A stretch of DNA of 64,000 nucleotides from DATAPD01 sp036265385. Its GTDB lineage: Bacteria; Acidobacteriota; Terriglobia; Terriglobales; Acidobacteriaceae. The stretch's first letter is position 1. Each line of letters begins with the position of its first letter. The stretch spans positions 62,001-126,000 of the forward strand of contig DATAPD010000002.1 of assembly GCA_036265385.1 (NCBI GenBank), read 5' to 3'. The notes under the pieces were generated by a model. It ran no database searches, was not told the origin of the DNA, and was given only the letters and a program-made list of their open reading frames with translations. This document shows, one piece after another, positions 52,508 to 61,660 of the stretch. A program made the translations under genes and the position numbers.

Positions 52508-53650
52508 TTGGATTTTCAGTTGAATGACGAGCAGTTGCAGTTGAAGAAGAGTATTCGCGAGTTTGCCGAACGCGAGATCGCTCCGCACGTCATGGAGTGG
52601 GACGAAGCGAGCAAGTTTCCGCTAGAAACAGTAAAGGAAATTGGAAAACTTGGGTTGCTCGGGACGATTTTTCCACCGGAGTACGGCGGCGCGGGGATGG
52701 GCTACGTCGAGTACGTGACCGCCATTGAAGAACTCTCTCGTGTGGACGGATCGGTAGGCATCATCGTAGCGGCGCACACCTCGCTTTGCTCGAACCACAT
52801 TTTTCTGGCAGGCACTGAAGAACAAAAGCGGAAATACATCCCGAAGCTGGCGACTGGCGAATACATTGGCGCCTGGGGATTGACCGAGCCTTCATCCGGG
52901 TCGGATGCCGGCAGCGCGCGCATGACTGCCACAAAGGCGAAGGGTGGCTGGGTACTGAACGGCACAAAGACGTTCATCACCAATGGACACTATGCGGACG
53001 TCATCGTTGTGATCGCCGTGACCGACCGTACAGCGCACACGCATGGTTTGTCTGCCTTTGTTCTGGAGAAGGACACCAAAGGTTTTCGCGCTGGGAAAAA
53101 AGAAAATAAGCTTGGCCTGCGCGCGAGCGACACCTCCGAACTGATCTTCGAGGACTGCTTCCTTCCGGCCGAATGTCTATTAGGAAAAGAAGGAGCCGGA
53201 TTTATCGATGCCATGCGCGTGCTGGATGGGGGGCGAATTTCGATCGCGGCGCTGTCGCTGGGAATGGCGGAAGGAGCTTACGAGTCGGCGCTGAAGTATT
53301 CGAAAGAGCGGAAACAGTTCGGCAAGCCGATTTCAGAATTTCAGGCAATCCAATGGAAATTAGCTGACATGGCGACTGAGATCGAAGCGGCCAAGTTGCT
53401 GACATTCCGTGCTGCATCCATGAAAGACGCCGGCATGAAGACGACCCAGGAATCCTCGATGGCCAAGCTCTATGCCAGTGAAGTGGCTGTGCGCTGTGCG
53501 AACGAGGGCGTTCAGATCCATGGTGGCTACGGGTTCATCAAAGACTATCCCGCAGAAAAGTTTTATCGGGACGTGAAGCTTTGCACGATCGGCGAAGGCA
53601 CGAGCGAAATACAAAGATTAGTGATTGCAAGGCAGTTGCTAAAAGATTAG
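52508..53650 (+). CDS. acyl-CoA dehydrogenase
   Basis: A 380-residue protein from TTG 52508, with GGGAGG five bases upstream. ERGIAPHVMEWDEASKFP-like N-domain, GAWGLTEPSSGSDA (flavin), NGTKTFITNGHYAD, and YSKERKQFGKPISEFQAIQW, then the C-terminal IHGGYGFIKDYPAEKFYRD and GEGTSEIQRLVI. The Glu of the C-terminal region is the likely base. Oxidises short- or branched-chain acyl-CoA. Overlaps the next gene tail to tail by four bases. Confidence 0.96.
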   Translation: MDFQLNDEQLQLKKSIREFAEREIAPHVMEWDEASKFPLETVKEIGKLGLLGTIFPPEYGGAGMGYVEYVTAIEELSRVDGSVGIIVAAHTSLCSNHIFLAGTEEQKRKYIPKLATGEYIGAWGLTEPSSGSDAGSARMTATKAKGGWVLNGTKTFITNGHYADVIVVIAVTDRTAHTHGLSAFVLEKDTKGFRAGKKENKLGLRASDTSELIFEDCFLPAECLLGKEGAGFIDAMRVLDGGRISIAALSLGMAEGAYESALKYSKERKQFGKPISEFQAIQWKLADMATEIEAAKLLTFRAASMKDAGMKTTQESSMAKLYASEVAVRCANEGVQIHGGYGFIKDYPAEKFYRDVKLCTIGEGTSEIQRLVIARQLLKD

Positions 53651-54309
53651 TTGCCTGACTTCAACGACGCGCTGCGATGCTTGTCCGCCCACCATCCCCA
53701 GGGCACTGCGATCCACATAAAGAGCGCACCCCACGCGATCGCGCGTTCGCTCGGCGGAGCGCCTGCAATTAAGGAACTAATCCATCCGAAGAAGAGTAAG
53801 GCCATTAAACTCCAGAACGCATAACGGCCGATGGCATCCTGTGGACTTGTAAAGCGCACATAGATCCAGAGCCCAAGGCTGAATACCAAGATTTCCAAGA
53901 CGATCGAAGCTGTCCAGGAATTCCATAAGCCTAAGCCAGCTTTGGGTCCGGCGGGCCAGAGTGGCAGATCTGGCCGGTGCATCAGAACATCGAGAAACCA
54001 GTGGCTGAGGACGCCAGCACCCATGAGCCAGGCTCCCCGCGCATATCTTGTTATTGCAAAATAACCGAGGCCTACCAACAATGCCCAACCGAAAAGTGTG
54101 ACGAGGCTATGCGAGATTGGGTAATCATAAAAGTCAAAAGGCGTGACCGCAGTTATTCCTGGCGCGATGCGTACGTGTTCGATGTCACGAATTAAAAGAA
54201 TCGGCCAGAGAAGATCTGCAAACTGAGTTGCAAAGAATAGCGCGCCGAGCGACGCACGAGGAGCGGCTCTTTTCGCGGCGAGCGCGACACCAAAATGGCC
54301 TATGAACAT
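53647..54309 (-). CDS. DUF457/YdjM-like membrane-bound metal-dependent hydrolase-like protein
   Basis: A 220-residue protein with about six membrane segments. FIGHFGVALAAKRAAPR at the N-terminus, FYDYPISHSLVTLFGWA and GVLSHWFLDVLMHRPDLPLW are the conserved histidine/aspartate blocks of this family, suggesting a metal site inside the membrane. Function not known. Convergent with the acyl-CoA dehydrogenase gene (four-base overlap). Confidence 0.85.
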   Translation of the reverse strand: MFIGHFGVALAAKRAAPRASLGALFFATQFADLLWPILLIRDIEHVRIAPGITAVTPFDFYDYPISHSLVTLFGWALLVGLGYFAITRYARGAWLMGAGVLSHWFLDVLMHRPDLPLWPAGPKAGLGLWNSWTASIVLEILVFSLGLWIYVRFTSPQDAIGRYAFWSLMALLFFGWISSLIAGAPPSERAIAWGALFMWIAVPWGWWADKHRSASLKSGN

Positions 54310-54341
54310 GCGTGGAGAGTACCACGCAGACTTACTGCCGT

Positions 54342-55838
54342 TTAAACGGCGATCGGCGGACGTTTGTTTGTCAACTGCGTCGCCTGTTCGAAGGCATAGC
54401 CCATCTGCAACACGCCCCAGTCATCGTGATGGCGGCCAACAATCTGGATCCCGATAGGGAGTCCGGTTGAAGAGAACGCGCACGGAACGGACATCGCCGG
54501 ATTCCCTACTGTAGAAATCCAGTACGCGGACTTCATCCATGCGATGTAAGTCTCCATTTTCGTGCCTGCAATCTCAGTCGGATACTTGATGGTGATGTCG
54601 AAAGGCAGGACCTGATTCACCGGAAGGATAAAGTAGTCATACTTCGACATGAACTCCTGCATGTGTCGATAAACTTTCGTACGTTGTTCTTCGATGCGCG
54701 CGAGATAGGGACCTGTTTGTTTTCGTCCCTCATCGACGTGCCAGTGCACGTAATCGTTCACGAGGTCGGGATGTTTATCGGCGAGTTCAGCTCCTCCCAA
54801 CTCCTCTGACCAGTGACGCCAGGCAAGAAAGCATTCGTTGGCAGCTTGCAAGTCGGGCTCTGCTTCCTCGACGACGCAGCCGAGTGACTCGAAAACTTTT
54901 GCTTGTGCGCGCACTGCACCGCGTACCGACGGCTCCCATGGAAGGCCCATGTCTTTGAATATCGCAATTCGAGTACCTTTGAAATTTCTGTCGAGTGGTT
55001 GTGAAAACTGTGTTCCGGGCTGATCGATGGCGATCGGCGAACGTGAATCGTAGCCCGCAAGCACGCTCAAAAAAAATGCGCAGTCGCTCACATTTCGAGC
55101 CATAGGTCCGGAGACAGAGAGTGTGAACCATCCTAGCTCAGAGGGCGTCGAAACTCGCCCGGGTGAAGGACGAATGCCAACGACATTGTTGAAGTTTCCC
55201 GGATTGCGGAGAGAGCCGCCCATATCGCTGCCATCGACGAGGGGCGCCATGCCGCAAGCGAGCGAAACAGCGCCGCCACCGGTGCTGCCGCCACAAGTTT
55301 TCGTCGTGTCCCATGGATTGTGGGTAGGGCCGAACACCTTGTTGAAGGTGTGAGATCCGAGTCCGAATTCTGGAACGTTCGTTTTGCCAAGGATAATGCC
55401 GCCAGCCGCTTTCTCACGCTCAACGACAAAGCCATCTTTGTCAGGGATGTGATCGCGAAAGATTGGTGAACCATAAGTGGTGCGTATGCCTTTCGTATCG
55501 ACCAGGTCCTTGGCAGCGATCGGCATCCCGTGGAGCGGGCCTTTGGTTTCACCGCGAGCTGTTGCTTCGTCCGCTGCTTTTGCCTGCGCCATTAGTTGGT
55601 CTTCGGGGACGAGAGTGACGATCGCGTTCACTTTCGGGTTTACGCGCGCGATCTGCTTCAAATGTGCCTGTATCACTTCGCGGGACGAGAGCTTCTTTTG
55701 CTGGATAAGCCTCGCCATCTCACGCGCCGGTAGAAAGCAAATGTCGGGTGCAGAACCTGAAGTTTGAGCAGGCAATTTGACGGAGGAGGCGAGAGCGGCG
55801 GCGGCACCAAGTTTGATTGCTTCGCGACGAGAGATCAT
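54342..55838 (-). CDS. amidase (amidase-signature family), exported
   Basis: A 498-residue protein with a Tat-type leader (SRREAIKLGAAAALASSVK). Catalytic Lys in PIAAKDLVDTKG, cis-Ser in CGGSTGGGAVS and nucleophile Ser in GSDMGGSLRNPG, in order. It hydrolyses amide bonds of small substrates in the periplasm. No adjoining gene hints at a substrate. Confidence 0.94.
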   Translation of the reverse strand: MISRREAIKLGAAAALASSVKLPAQTSGSAPDICFLPAREMARLIQQKKLSSREVIQAHLKQIARVNPKVNAIVTLVPEDQLMAQAKAADEATARGETKGPLHGMPIAAKDLVDTKGIRTTYGSPIFRDHIPDKDGFVVEREKAAGGIILGKTNVPEFGLGSHTFNKVFGPTHNPWDTTKTCGGSTGGGAVSLACGMAPLVDGSDMGGSLRNPGNFNNVVGIRPSPGRVSTPSELGWFTLSVSGPMARNVSDCAFFLSVLAGYDSRSPIAIDQPGTQFSQPLDRNFKGTRIAIFKDMGLPWEPSVRGAVRAQAKVFESLGCVVEEAEPDLQAANECFLAWRHWSEELGGAELADKHPDLVNDYVHWHVDEGRKQTGPYLARIEEQRTKVYRHMQEFMSKYDYFILPVNQVLPFDITIKYPTEIAGTKMETYIAWMKSAYWISTVGNPAMSVPCAFSSTGLPIGIQIVGRHHDDWGVLQMGYAFEQATQLTNKRPPIAV

Positions 55839-55879
55839 GTCGCGCGATGTTACGCAAACCGCGGCGAACAGGGAAGTGC

Positions 55880-55914
55880 AAATAAAAACGCCACCCGGCT
55901 TCCCGGATGGCGTT
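55880..55914 (-). terminator. intrinsic terminator of hppA
   Basis: Arms AAACGCCACCCGG and CCGGATGGCGTTT (one mismatch) with a short loop; on the minus strand a run of Ts follows. Lies 17 bases past the hppA stop. Confidence 0.88.
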
Positions 55915-55930
55915 TGGTAGAGGCTGCGAG

Positions 55931-58396
55931 CTATGCGCCCGACGTGATGCGCATCCCATAGAACGAACGATAGACGAAGAAGAATGAGATTGCGAAGAAG
56001 ACGAGCGCCAAGGTGTGGGTCAGATTCGTGCCCTTGTCGGCTGTCAACGTGACGGCCAGCTCGACCGCCAGCAGTCCGAACAGCGTGGTGAACTTGATTA
56101 CAGGATTCATGGCTACTGAAGAAGTATCCTTGAACGGATCGCCCACGGTGTCACCGATCACGGTGGCGGCGTGCAGGTCCGTCCCCTTCTGTTTGAGCTT
56201 CGTTTCGACGATCTTCTTGGCGTTGTCCCAGGCGGCGCCCGCATTAGCCATGAAAATCGCCTGGTACAGGCCAAAGACGGCGATCGAAATCAGATAGCCG
56301 ATGAAGAAGAACGGCTCCACGAAGGCGAAGGTCAACGTTCCGAAGAACACAGCCAGGAAGATGTTGAACATTCCTTTCTGCGCGTATCTCGTGCAGATTT
56401 CAACCACTTTCTTACTGTCCGAAACCGATGCTTTGGTCGCACCTTCCAGTTTGATATTGGCTTTGATGAACTCCACTGCTCGATAAGCGCCAGTCGTCAC
56501 GGCTTGCGTGGAAGCGCCGGTGAACCAGTAGATCATAGCGCCGCCGGTGATCAGACCGAGGAAGAATGGAGCGTGCAACAGAGAGAGTTTGTCCACATTT
56601 GCGCTGAGACCGTTCGTTAGCGCCATGATGATGGAAAAGATCATTGTGGTCGCGCCGACGACGGCAGTTCCGATTAGCACCGGCTTGGCGGTTGCCTTGA
56701 ATGTATTGCCGGCGCCGTCGTTCTCTTCCAGCAAATCTTTGGCGCGGTCAAAGTTCACGTCTACATTGAAGTCCTTCTTGATCTCTCCTTTGACATTGGG
56801 GACCTGCTCGATCAGCGAGAGTTCATAGACGGACTGTGCATTGTCGGTAACCGGCCCATAAGAATCGACGGCAATCGTTACCGGACCCATGCCGAGAAAG
56901 CCGAAAGCAACCAAGCCGAAAGCGAATACAGGCGCGGCGATCATGGTCGCTGCGGCAGCCAGTCCCATCTGACTGAAGAAGTAAGCGACCGACATCAGGA
57001 TGACCATTGACAAGCCGAGGTAGTATGCGGAAAAGTTGCCGGCGACGAATCCCGACAAAATTCCAAGAGACGCACCGCCCTCTTTGGCGGAGGTGACAAC
57101 TTCGTTCACGTGACGCGACTCGACCGAGGTGAAAACTTTCACCAGTTCCGGGATGACAGCACCCGCCAGCGTGCCACAGGAAATGATGGCCGCCAGTTTC
57201 CACCACTGCGAAGCATCACCGCCTAGTTCCGGAATGATCATCTTCGAGACAATGAACGTGAGAATGATTGAGATAATCGAGGTCAGCCACACGAGGGATG
57301 TCAGCGGCGCCTCGAAGTTCATCTTGTCAGCCTTTCCGTACTTCGCTTTCGCAATGCCTTCATTGATGAAGTACGACGCTGCACTCGAGACCAGCATCAT
57401 CACGCGCATGACGAAGATCCACACCAGCAACTGAACTTGCACGGACGGATCTTTTACGCCAAGCAAGATGAACGTGATCAGCGCGACGCCCGTCACGCCG
57501 TAGGTTTCGAAACCGTCGGCCGAGGGACCAACTGAATCTCCAGCGTTATCGCCAGTGCAATCCGCGATAACGCCGGGGTTGCGAGCATCATCTTCTTTGA
57601 TCTTGAAGACGATCTTCATCAAGTCGCTGCCAATGTCGGCGATCTTGGTGAAGATGCCACCAGCGATACGCAGAGCGGCTGCGCCCAGAGACTCGCCAAT
57701 CGCGAAGCCGATGAAGCACGGCCCTGCGTAATCACCGGGCACGAACAACAGGATGAACAGCATGATCAGCAGTTCGACCGAGATCAGCATCATGCCGATG
57801 GACATGCCTGCTTCGAGCGGAATCTGATAAACCGGGTAGGGCTTACCGGGCAGAGAAGCGAAGGCAGTGCGGGAATTCGCGAAGGTGTTCACCCGGATTC
57901 CGAACCAGGCCACGCCGTAACTACCTGCGATTCCGACCAGGCTGAATAACAAGATGATGATGACGCGCGCGGCTTCGAAATGCCGCAAGACGCCGAAGTA
58001 CAGAACAATGATCACAGCGATGAAGACTTCCAGCAGCAGCAGGAATTTTCCCTGCGTGACGAGATACGTTTTGCACGTTTCGTAGATCAGCTCCGAAATC
58101 TCGCGCATGGAACGATGGACCGGCAAATTCTTCAGGCGCATATAGATCGCCATGCCGAACAGCAGTCCGAAAATACAGAACAAGATGCCAATGAGTAGTA
58201 GTTTGTGCCCGTCAATCGAGCCATTCAGGAAGTTCACTGACGACAGATCGGGCAGTTTGAGAGCAGCTTCTCCGCCACCTGCCTCGTCAGACTGGGCGAA
58301 GGCGGTTGCTGCTAGTGTCAGCATGATTGCGAGTGCCGCAAGAAACTTGGCAAATCGGCATACCGTGGACGCAAGGGTCGCGAACCAGGTGCGCAT
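55931..58396 (-). CDS. hppA: membrane-bound proton/sodium-pumping pyrophosphatase
   Basis: An 821-residue protein with about 16 membrane helices and a signal-like N-terminus (SD GGAGGATTT). Pyrophosphate-binding blocks: DCTGDNAGDSVGPSADGFE and late VIGDTVGDPFKDTSSVAMNP. The segment NDGAGNTFKATAKPVLIG has lysine (about residue 567) at the site that is alanine in potassium-dependent forms, so a potassium-independent, probably proton-pumping enzyme is predicted. It is divergent enough from plant and Rhodospirillum forms that ion choice is uncertain. Confidence 0.95.
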   Translation of the reverse strand: MRTWFATLASTVCRFAKFLAALAIMLTLAATAFAQSDEAGGGEAALKLPDLSSVNFLNGSIDGHKLLLIGILFCIFGLLFGMAIYMRLKNLPVHRSMREISELIYETCKTYLVTQGKFLLLLEVFIAVIIVLYFGVLRHFEAARVIIILLFSLVGIAGSYGVAWFGIRVNTFANSRTAFASLPGKPYPVYQIPLEAGMSIGMMLISVELLIMLFILLFVPGDYAGPCFIGFAIGESLGAAALRIAGGIFTKIADIGSDLMKIVFKIKEDDARNPGVIADCTGDNAGDSVGPSADGFETYGVTGVALITFILLGVKDPSVQVQLLVWIFVMRVMMLVSSAASYFINEGIAKAKYGKADKMNFEAPLTSLVWLTSIISIILTFIVSKMIIPELGGDASQWWKLAAIISCGTLAGAVIPELVKVFTSVESRHVNEVVTSAKEGGASLGILSGFVAGNFSAYYLGLSMVILMSVAYFFSQMGLAAAATMIAAPVFAFGLVAFGFLGMGPVTIAVDSYGPVTDNAQSVYELSLIEQVPNVKGEIKKDFNVDVNFDRAKDLLEENDGAGNTFKATAKPVLIGTAVVGATTMIFSIIMALTNGLSANVDKLSLLHAPFFLGLITGGAMIYWFTGASTQAVTTGAYRAVEFIKANIKLEGATKASVSDSKKVVEICTRYAQKGMFNIFLAVFFGTLTFAFVEPFFFIGYLISIAVFGLYQAIFMANAGAAWDNAKKIVETKLKQKGTDLHAATVIGDTVGDPFKDTSSVAMNPVIKFTTLFGLLAVELAVTLTADKGTNLTHTLALVFFAISFFFVYRSFYGMRITSGA

Positions 58397-58740
58397 AGAA
58401 ATCCTCCAGGAATCAGTCGGTTTCGTCAGGGATCAATACGTGTTTAGGTTTAGCCTCCGGCATACAACTCGCCCCGGACGTTGCGAGTTACACAGCTCAG
58501 GGGATCGTCCTACCGGAACTCCGAACACGCTTCCACCGCAATGACTAGATAAAGGAGTGCTGATTTGGCCGCGTCGGATCGTTTGCAGTATTCCGGGCAA
58601 AATTCCAGACCCGGAACAAAGTGCAAAACGCGCTTTTATAACATGTTAGGAAGCATTGGTCAAACACACCCGGCACGCGCCCCTAGCGGTAACCCTTCAA
58701 TCTCACGAAGGAATTGCGCTCGAAATGGCACCCTCTTCTG
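58397..58740. other. spacer upstream of hppA
   Basis: About 340 bases without a recognised gene; it should contain the hppA promoter and leader. The Shine-Dalgarno GGAGGATT lies just before the ATG. Nothing else is recognised. Confidence 0.4.
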
Positions 58741-58774
58741 AAAAAAAAGGCCCGGTTCTGGAGTCCACCGGGCC
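58741..58774 (-). terminator. intrinsic terminator of the S8/S53 protease gene
   Basis: GGCCCGGT and ACCGGGCC (eight-base perfect stem) with eight Ts on the minus strand. It lies 22 bases past the protease stop. Confidence 0.95.
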
Positions 58775-58795
58775 TCTAAACAAAGCAAGTCGCTT

Positions 58796-61252
58796 CTAGG
58801 GTACTTGGGCGACTGCATTGACAGCATCAATCAGCCCAAAGCCGTCATACAAATGCCAGCCGGTTTCCTTGTCGTTCACGAAGGTTCCGCGAACAACAGT
58901 CCCGTCCGACAGAACTGCTTTGAACTTCGCATTGCCCATGACGTCTCCGTCATTGCCGCCCCCGAGATTCTGGAAGCTCGGGTTTGTGACATCGCGGTCC
59001 ACACCGAAGCGAACTTTGTTGCCTGTTGTGAAACCGCTGAAGGTCAGGTGAACAGTCCGACTCGGACCGACCGTCGGCGTCCCTGAAACAAGCGTCGGAC
59101 CGGTTGATGAACCCAGAGTCACTGGAAATTCGTTGATGTCGAACACCAATGACGTGCCGGAGAGATCGAGGGTCAGCGAGTCGAGTGTCTGACCTGGTTT
59201 AGTTGCCTTGAATGTCAGAGTGAAAAATCTCGGACTGTCACCAACCGAAGTGAAGTTTTCACCCTGCGCAGTGATCGCCACCTCGTTGCTGCCAGTTGCG
59301 CCTTCCGCTTTCGAGAAGAACAAGTCGACATCGCGTGGAGGTGCCGACTCCTTTAGCTGATCACCGAGGTTCTTCGGAGAAATCGATTCCGGACCTCCAG
59401 CCTTCTGAACGATCAAGGCCGCCACTGCCGCGGCATGCGGTGCTGCTGCACTTGTCCCAAAGAAATTCGGAAATCCGTCGGGAACACCGAAGAATGCCTC
59501 ATAGTCCTGATCGGGGCCCGCCGGGAAGAAGGTCGTATTGCCGCCGTCGGGAGCCGCGATGTCTGGTTTACGTCGAATTTGAGCCTGCGCCAATCGGTTT
59601 CCGTCTTTGTCGAAAACGATCGTCGACGGTCCAGGAGAGCTGAACGATTCGTATTGTGAAGTCAAACTGCCGAACGCGGGATCGTAGTCGTAAACGTACG
59701 CTCCAACTCCGTTCCCGTTCTTTGCGCAATTGTGACCGTACGTCATCGGCGTGTTCGCCTTGATGAAATCAGTCAAATCGAGGATTGCGCCATTGAACTC
59801 CTCATACTTTACGCGTGAGGACAGGTGCGAGCCTTTTCCGGTTCGCGCGATCACGATCAGGTACTCGCCGACGCCACCCGGCGCACTTAGTTCGAATTCT
59901 TCTAAAGGTTCATTAGTCGCAAAGTTGTCGTCTCCGATCGCGCCCACGAAATGTCCGGTAGCAGGATCGAAGAACAAGAGATTGAGATCTGTTGTGATGC
60001 CGGCTGGATTTAGATCGAACGGATCATCCCACTGGAATGCAATGATCGTGCCGTCCAGGAACAAAAGGTCCTGAAAAATAGACGTTTTACTTCCCGCCGC
60101 GAAGTTGTGAAATCCACCGGATGTGTCGACATCCGGAGGGATGGTGCTCAAGTCCACTCCCAAACTCGATCCGGGCATAGATCGCGCAACGGAATCGGAA
60201 ATGAATCGCAGGTTCGAGGCATAACCCGCCTCGGCGCGATTACCGGCCGAAGAGAAGTAAGACACTTTCTTGCCGGCTAGAGAATTGCTTGCGACAACTT
60301 CATCGACAGCTTGTGCGACGATGCCATCAGAGAACATCGGCTCTTCCGGGTAAATCACGTCGTCCACTATCACGTCAGCGTTGCAAGCGGGTTCGGTCCG
60401 CAACGAGCGGATGTTGTTGGCGAAAGTGACCTGCCCACCCTCCGCTGTTGCGAAACAAAGATCCGCGCCCGGAGACACGTCGTGAATGATCTGCGCCATG
60501 CCTCGGCCTTCATCCGTGCCAGGCCCGAAGATGTTGGGATCACGTTCGATGAGGAACTTCAATCCCTCTCCGCCAGGAATGGCGGTTGTTTTCGGCAGGT
60601 CACCCGATTTCACGTCAGCAGCCGCGGTGATCGAATTCCCGCTAGTGTTGTAAGAATCCGAAATCACGCCAACTGTCACGCCTTTCCCCGTGACACCAGT
60701 GCCATTAACGATGTTGGATCGGATCACCCGTGTGCCCTGAGATGTTGTTTTACCGGCATCTGTGAAGGGTCGGTGAACAAGCATCAGTGAGCGAACACCG
60801 GGTGTATGGGCCAATTCCTCAGCCGCAGACAACGGAACGTGTGCAGCGAGTACGCCCCCGCGATAATTAGCATTTACTGCAATAACGGATGCCCCTGCAG
60901 CCTGAAGTCGCTCACGCATTGCGGAAGGTGACACTGTTCCGTCCAGGTGGACTTCGATCAGTACGCGATTGTTTGCATCCACGTTGACGCGGAATACGCT
61001 GCTGGTGCTGGGACGTGCTGCTGTTGACTTCGCGGACGGGCCGCGCAGATCAAGAGTCGCTTGTCCTTTTGTAATAGCGTCGTAATGCATCTGAACCAGT
61101 TCCCTAAGGCCTGCGCCCATGTTTTTCGGAAGCGGCCTGGAGTTTTGTGCAAAAGTGGAACTCAGTAGTAATGCGACGCATCCGGCTACCGTCGATAACC
61201 GGAAAGCGCCGCGCGTCATACTCTCGCGCGAGAGTCGAATGCATTTATTCAT
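58796..61252 (-). CDS. secreted S8/S53-type serine protease with C-terminal extension
   Basis: An 818-residue protein from ATG 61252 (GGAGGATT upstream) with a signal peptide ending SSTFAQNS. The catalytic module (about 185-630) has Asp199 in VGVISDSYN, Glu248 in TDEGRGMAQI (the histidine of subtilisins is replaced by this glutamate-containing helix) and Ser601 in FFGTSAAAPHAAAV; the Ser-Glu-Asp order is that of sedolisin-like (S53-like) enzymes. A beta-rich C-terminal domain (about 680-818) of unrecognised type follows. Secreted proteolysis. Confidence 0.92.
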   Translation of the reverse strand: MNKCIRLSRESMTRGAFRLSTVAGCVALLLSSTFAQNSRPLPKNMGAGLRELVQMHYDAITKGQATLDLRGPSAKSTAARPSTSSVFRVNVDANNRVLIEVHLDGTVSPSAMRERLQAAGASVIAVNANYRGGVLAAHVPLSAAEELAHTPGVRSLMLVHRPFTDAGKTTSQGTRVIRSNIVNGTGVTGKGVTVGVISDSYNTSGNSITAAADVKSGDLPKTTAIPGGEGLKFLIERDPNIFGPGTDEGRGMAQIIHDVSPGADLCFATAEGGQVTFANNIRSLRTEPACNADVIVDDVIYPEEPMFSDGIVAQAVDEVVASNSLAGKKVSYFSSAGNRAEAGYASNLRFISDSVARSMPGSSLGVDLSTIPPDVDTSGGFHNFAAGSKTSIFQDLLFLDGTIIAFQWDDPFDLNPAGITTDLNLLFFDPATGHFVGAIGDDNFATNEPLEEFELSAPGGVGEYLIVIARTGKGSHLSSRVKYEEFNGAILDLTDFIKANTPMTYGHNCAKNGNGVGAYVYDYDPAFGSLTSQYESFSSPGPSTIVFDKDGNRLAQAQIRRKPDIAAPDGGNTTFFPAGPDQDYEAFFGVPDGFPNFFGTSAAAPHAAAVAALIVQKAGGPESISPKNLGDQLKESAPPRDVDLFFSKAEGATGSNEVAITAQGENFTSVGDSPRFFTLTFKATKPGQTLDSLTLDLSGTSLVFDINEFPVTLGSSTGPTLVSGTPTVGPSRTVHLTFSGFTTGNKVRFGVDRDVTNPSFQNLGGGNDGDVMGNAKFKAVLSDGTVVRGTFVNDKETGWHLYDGFGLIDAVNAVAQVP

Positions 61253-61613
61253 GCGAATCCTCCAAAACAAAGGTGAGCTCATACCGGCTGGGGCAACGCA
61301 TCTTTAATTGAAGTCTGGTGCGCTTCGTTCCAGCCTTTATCTCTTTCTCTCGCACATGGGTTTGAATGAGGGACACGAAATCCCAAGTCGATCAACAGAG
61401 CTTTGATCCGCTGAAAGGCGCGCTGGATGTGCCTTTGCGCGGCGCGGAGTATAGCGCGAATCTTGCAGATGGAAAGTAAGAAAGCCTTGGATTTAGAAAT
61501 AAATCTGATTCAAGGGCGTGAGAGTCGCGAAAGTTTTAACGAAACACATCTGTTGCATCACGGTGTGTGTGCTGTTCGTTCTTGTCTAGTTATCGATGAC
61601 GGAAAAAACGGCT
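61253..61613. other. spacer upstream of the S8/S53 protease gene
   Basis: About 360 bases of leader and promoter region for the protease gene; no RNA gene, repeat or coding sequence is recognised apart from the Shine-Dalgarno. Confidence 0.4.
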
Positions 61614-61643
61614 GAAAAAAAAGGCGCTCGCAAAGCGAGCGCC
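61614..61643 (-). terminator. intrinsic terminator of the prolyl oligopeptidase gene
   Basis: GGCGCTCGC, AAA, GCGAGCGCC (nine-base stem) with eight Ts on the minus strand, 18 bases past the stop. Confidence 0.95.
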
Positions 61644-61660
61644 CTGAAACTTCGAAGGTG

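Noticed and set aside
54342..55838. Amidase with a dead catalytic site (GGSTGG)
   Set aside because: The cis-serine is the first Ser of the motif and is kept; only the following Ser is Thr, which is common in active amidases.
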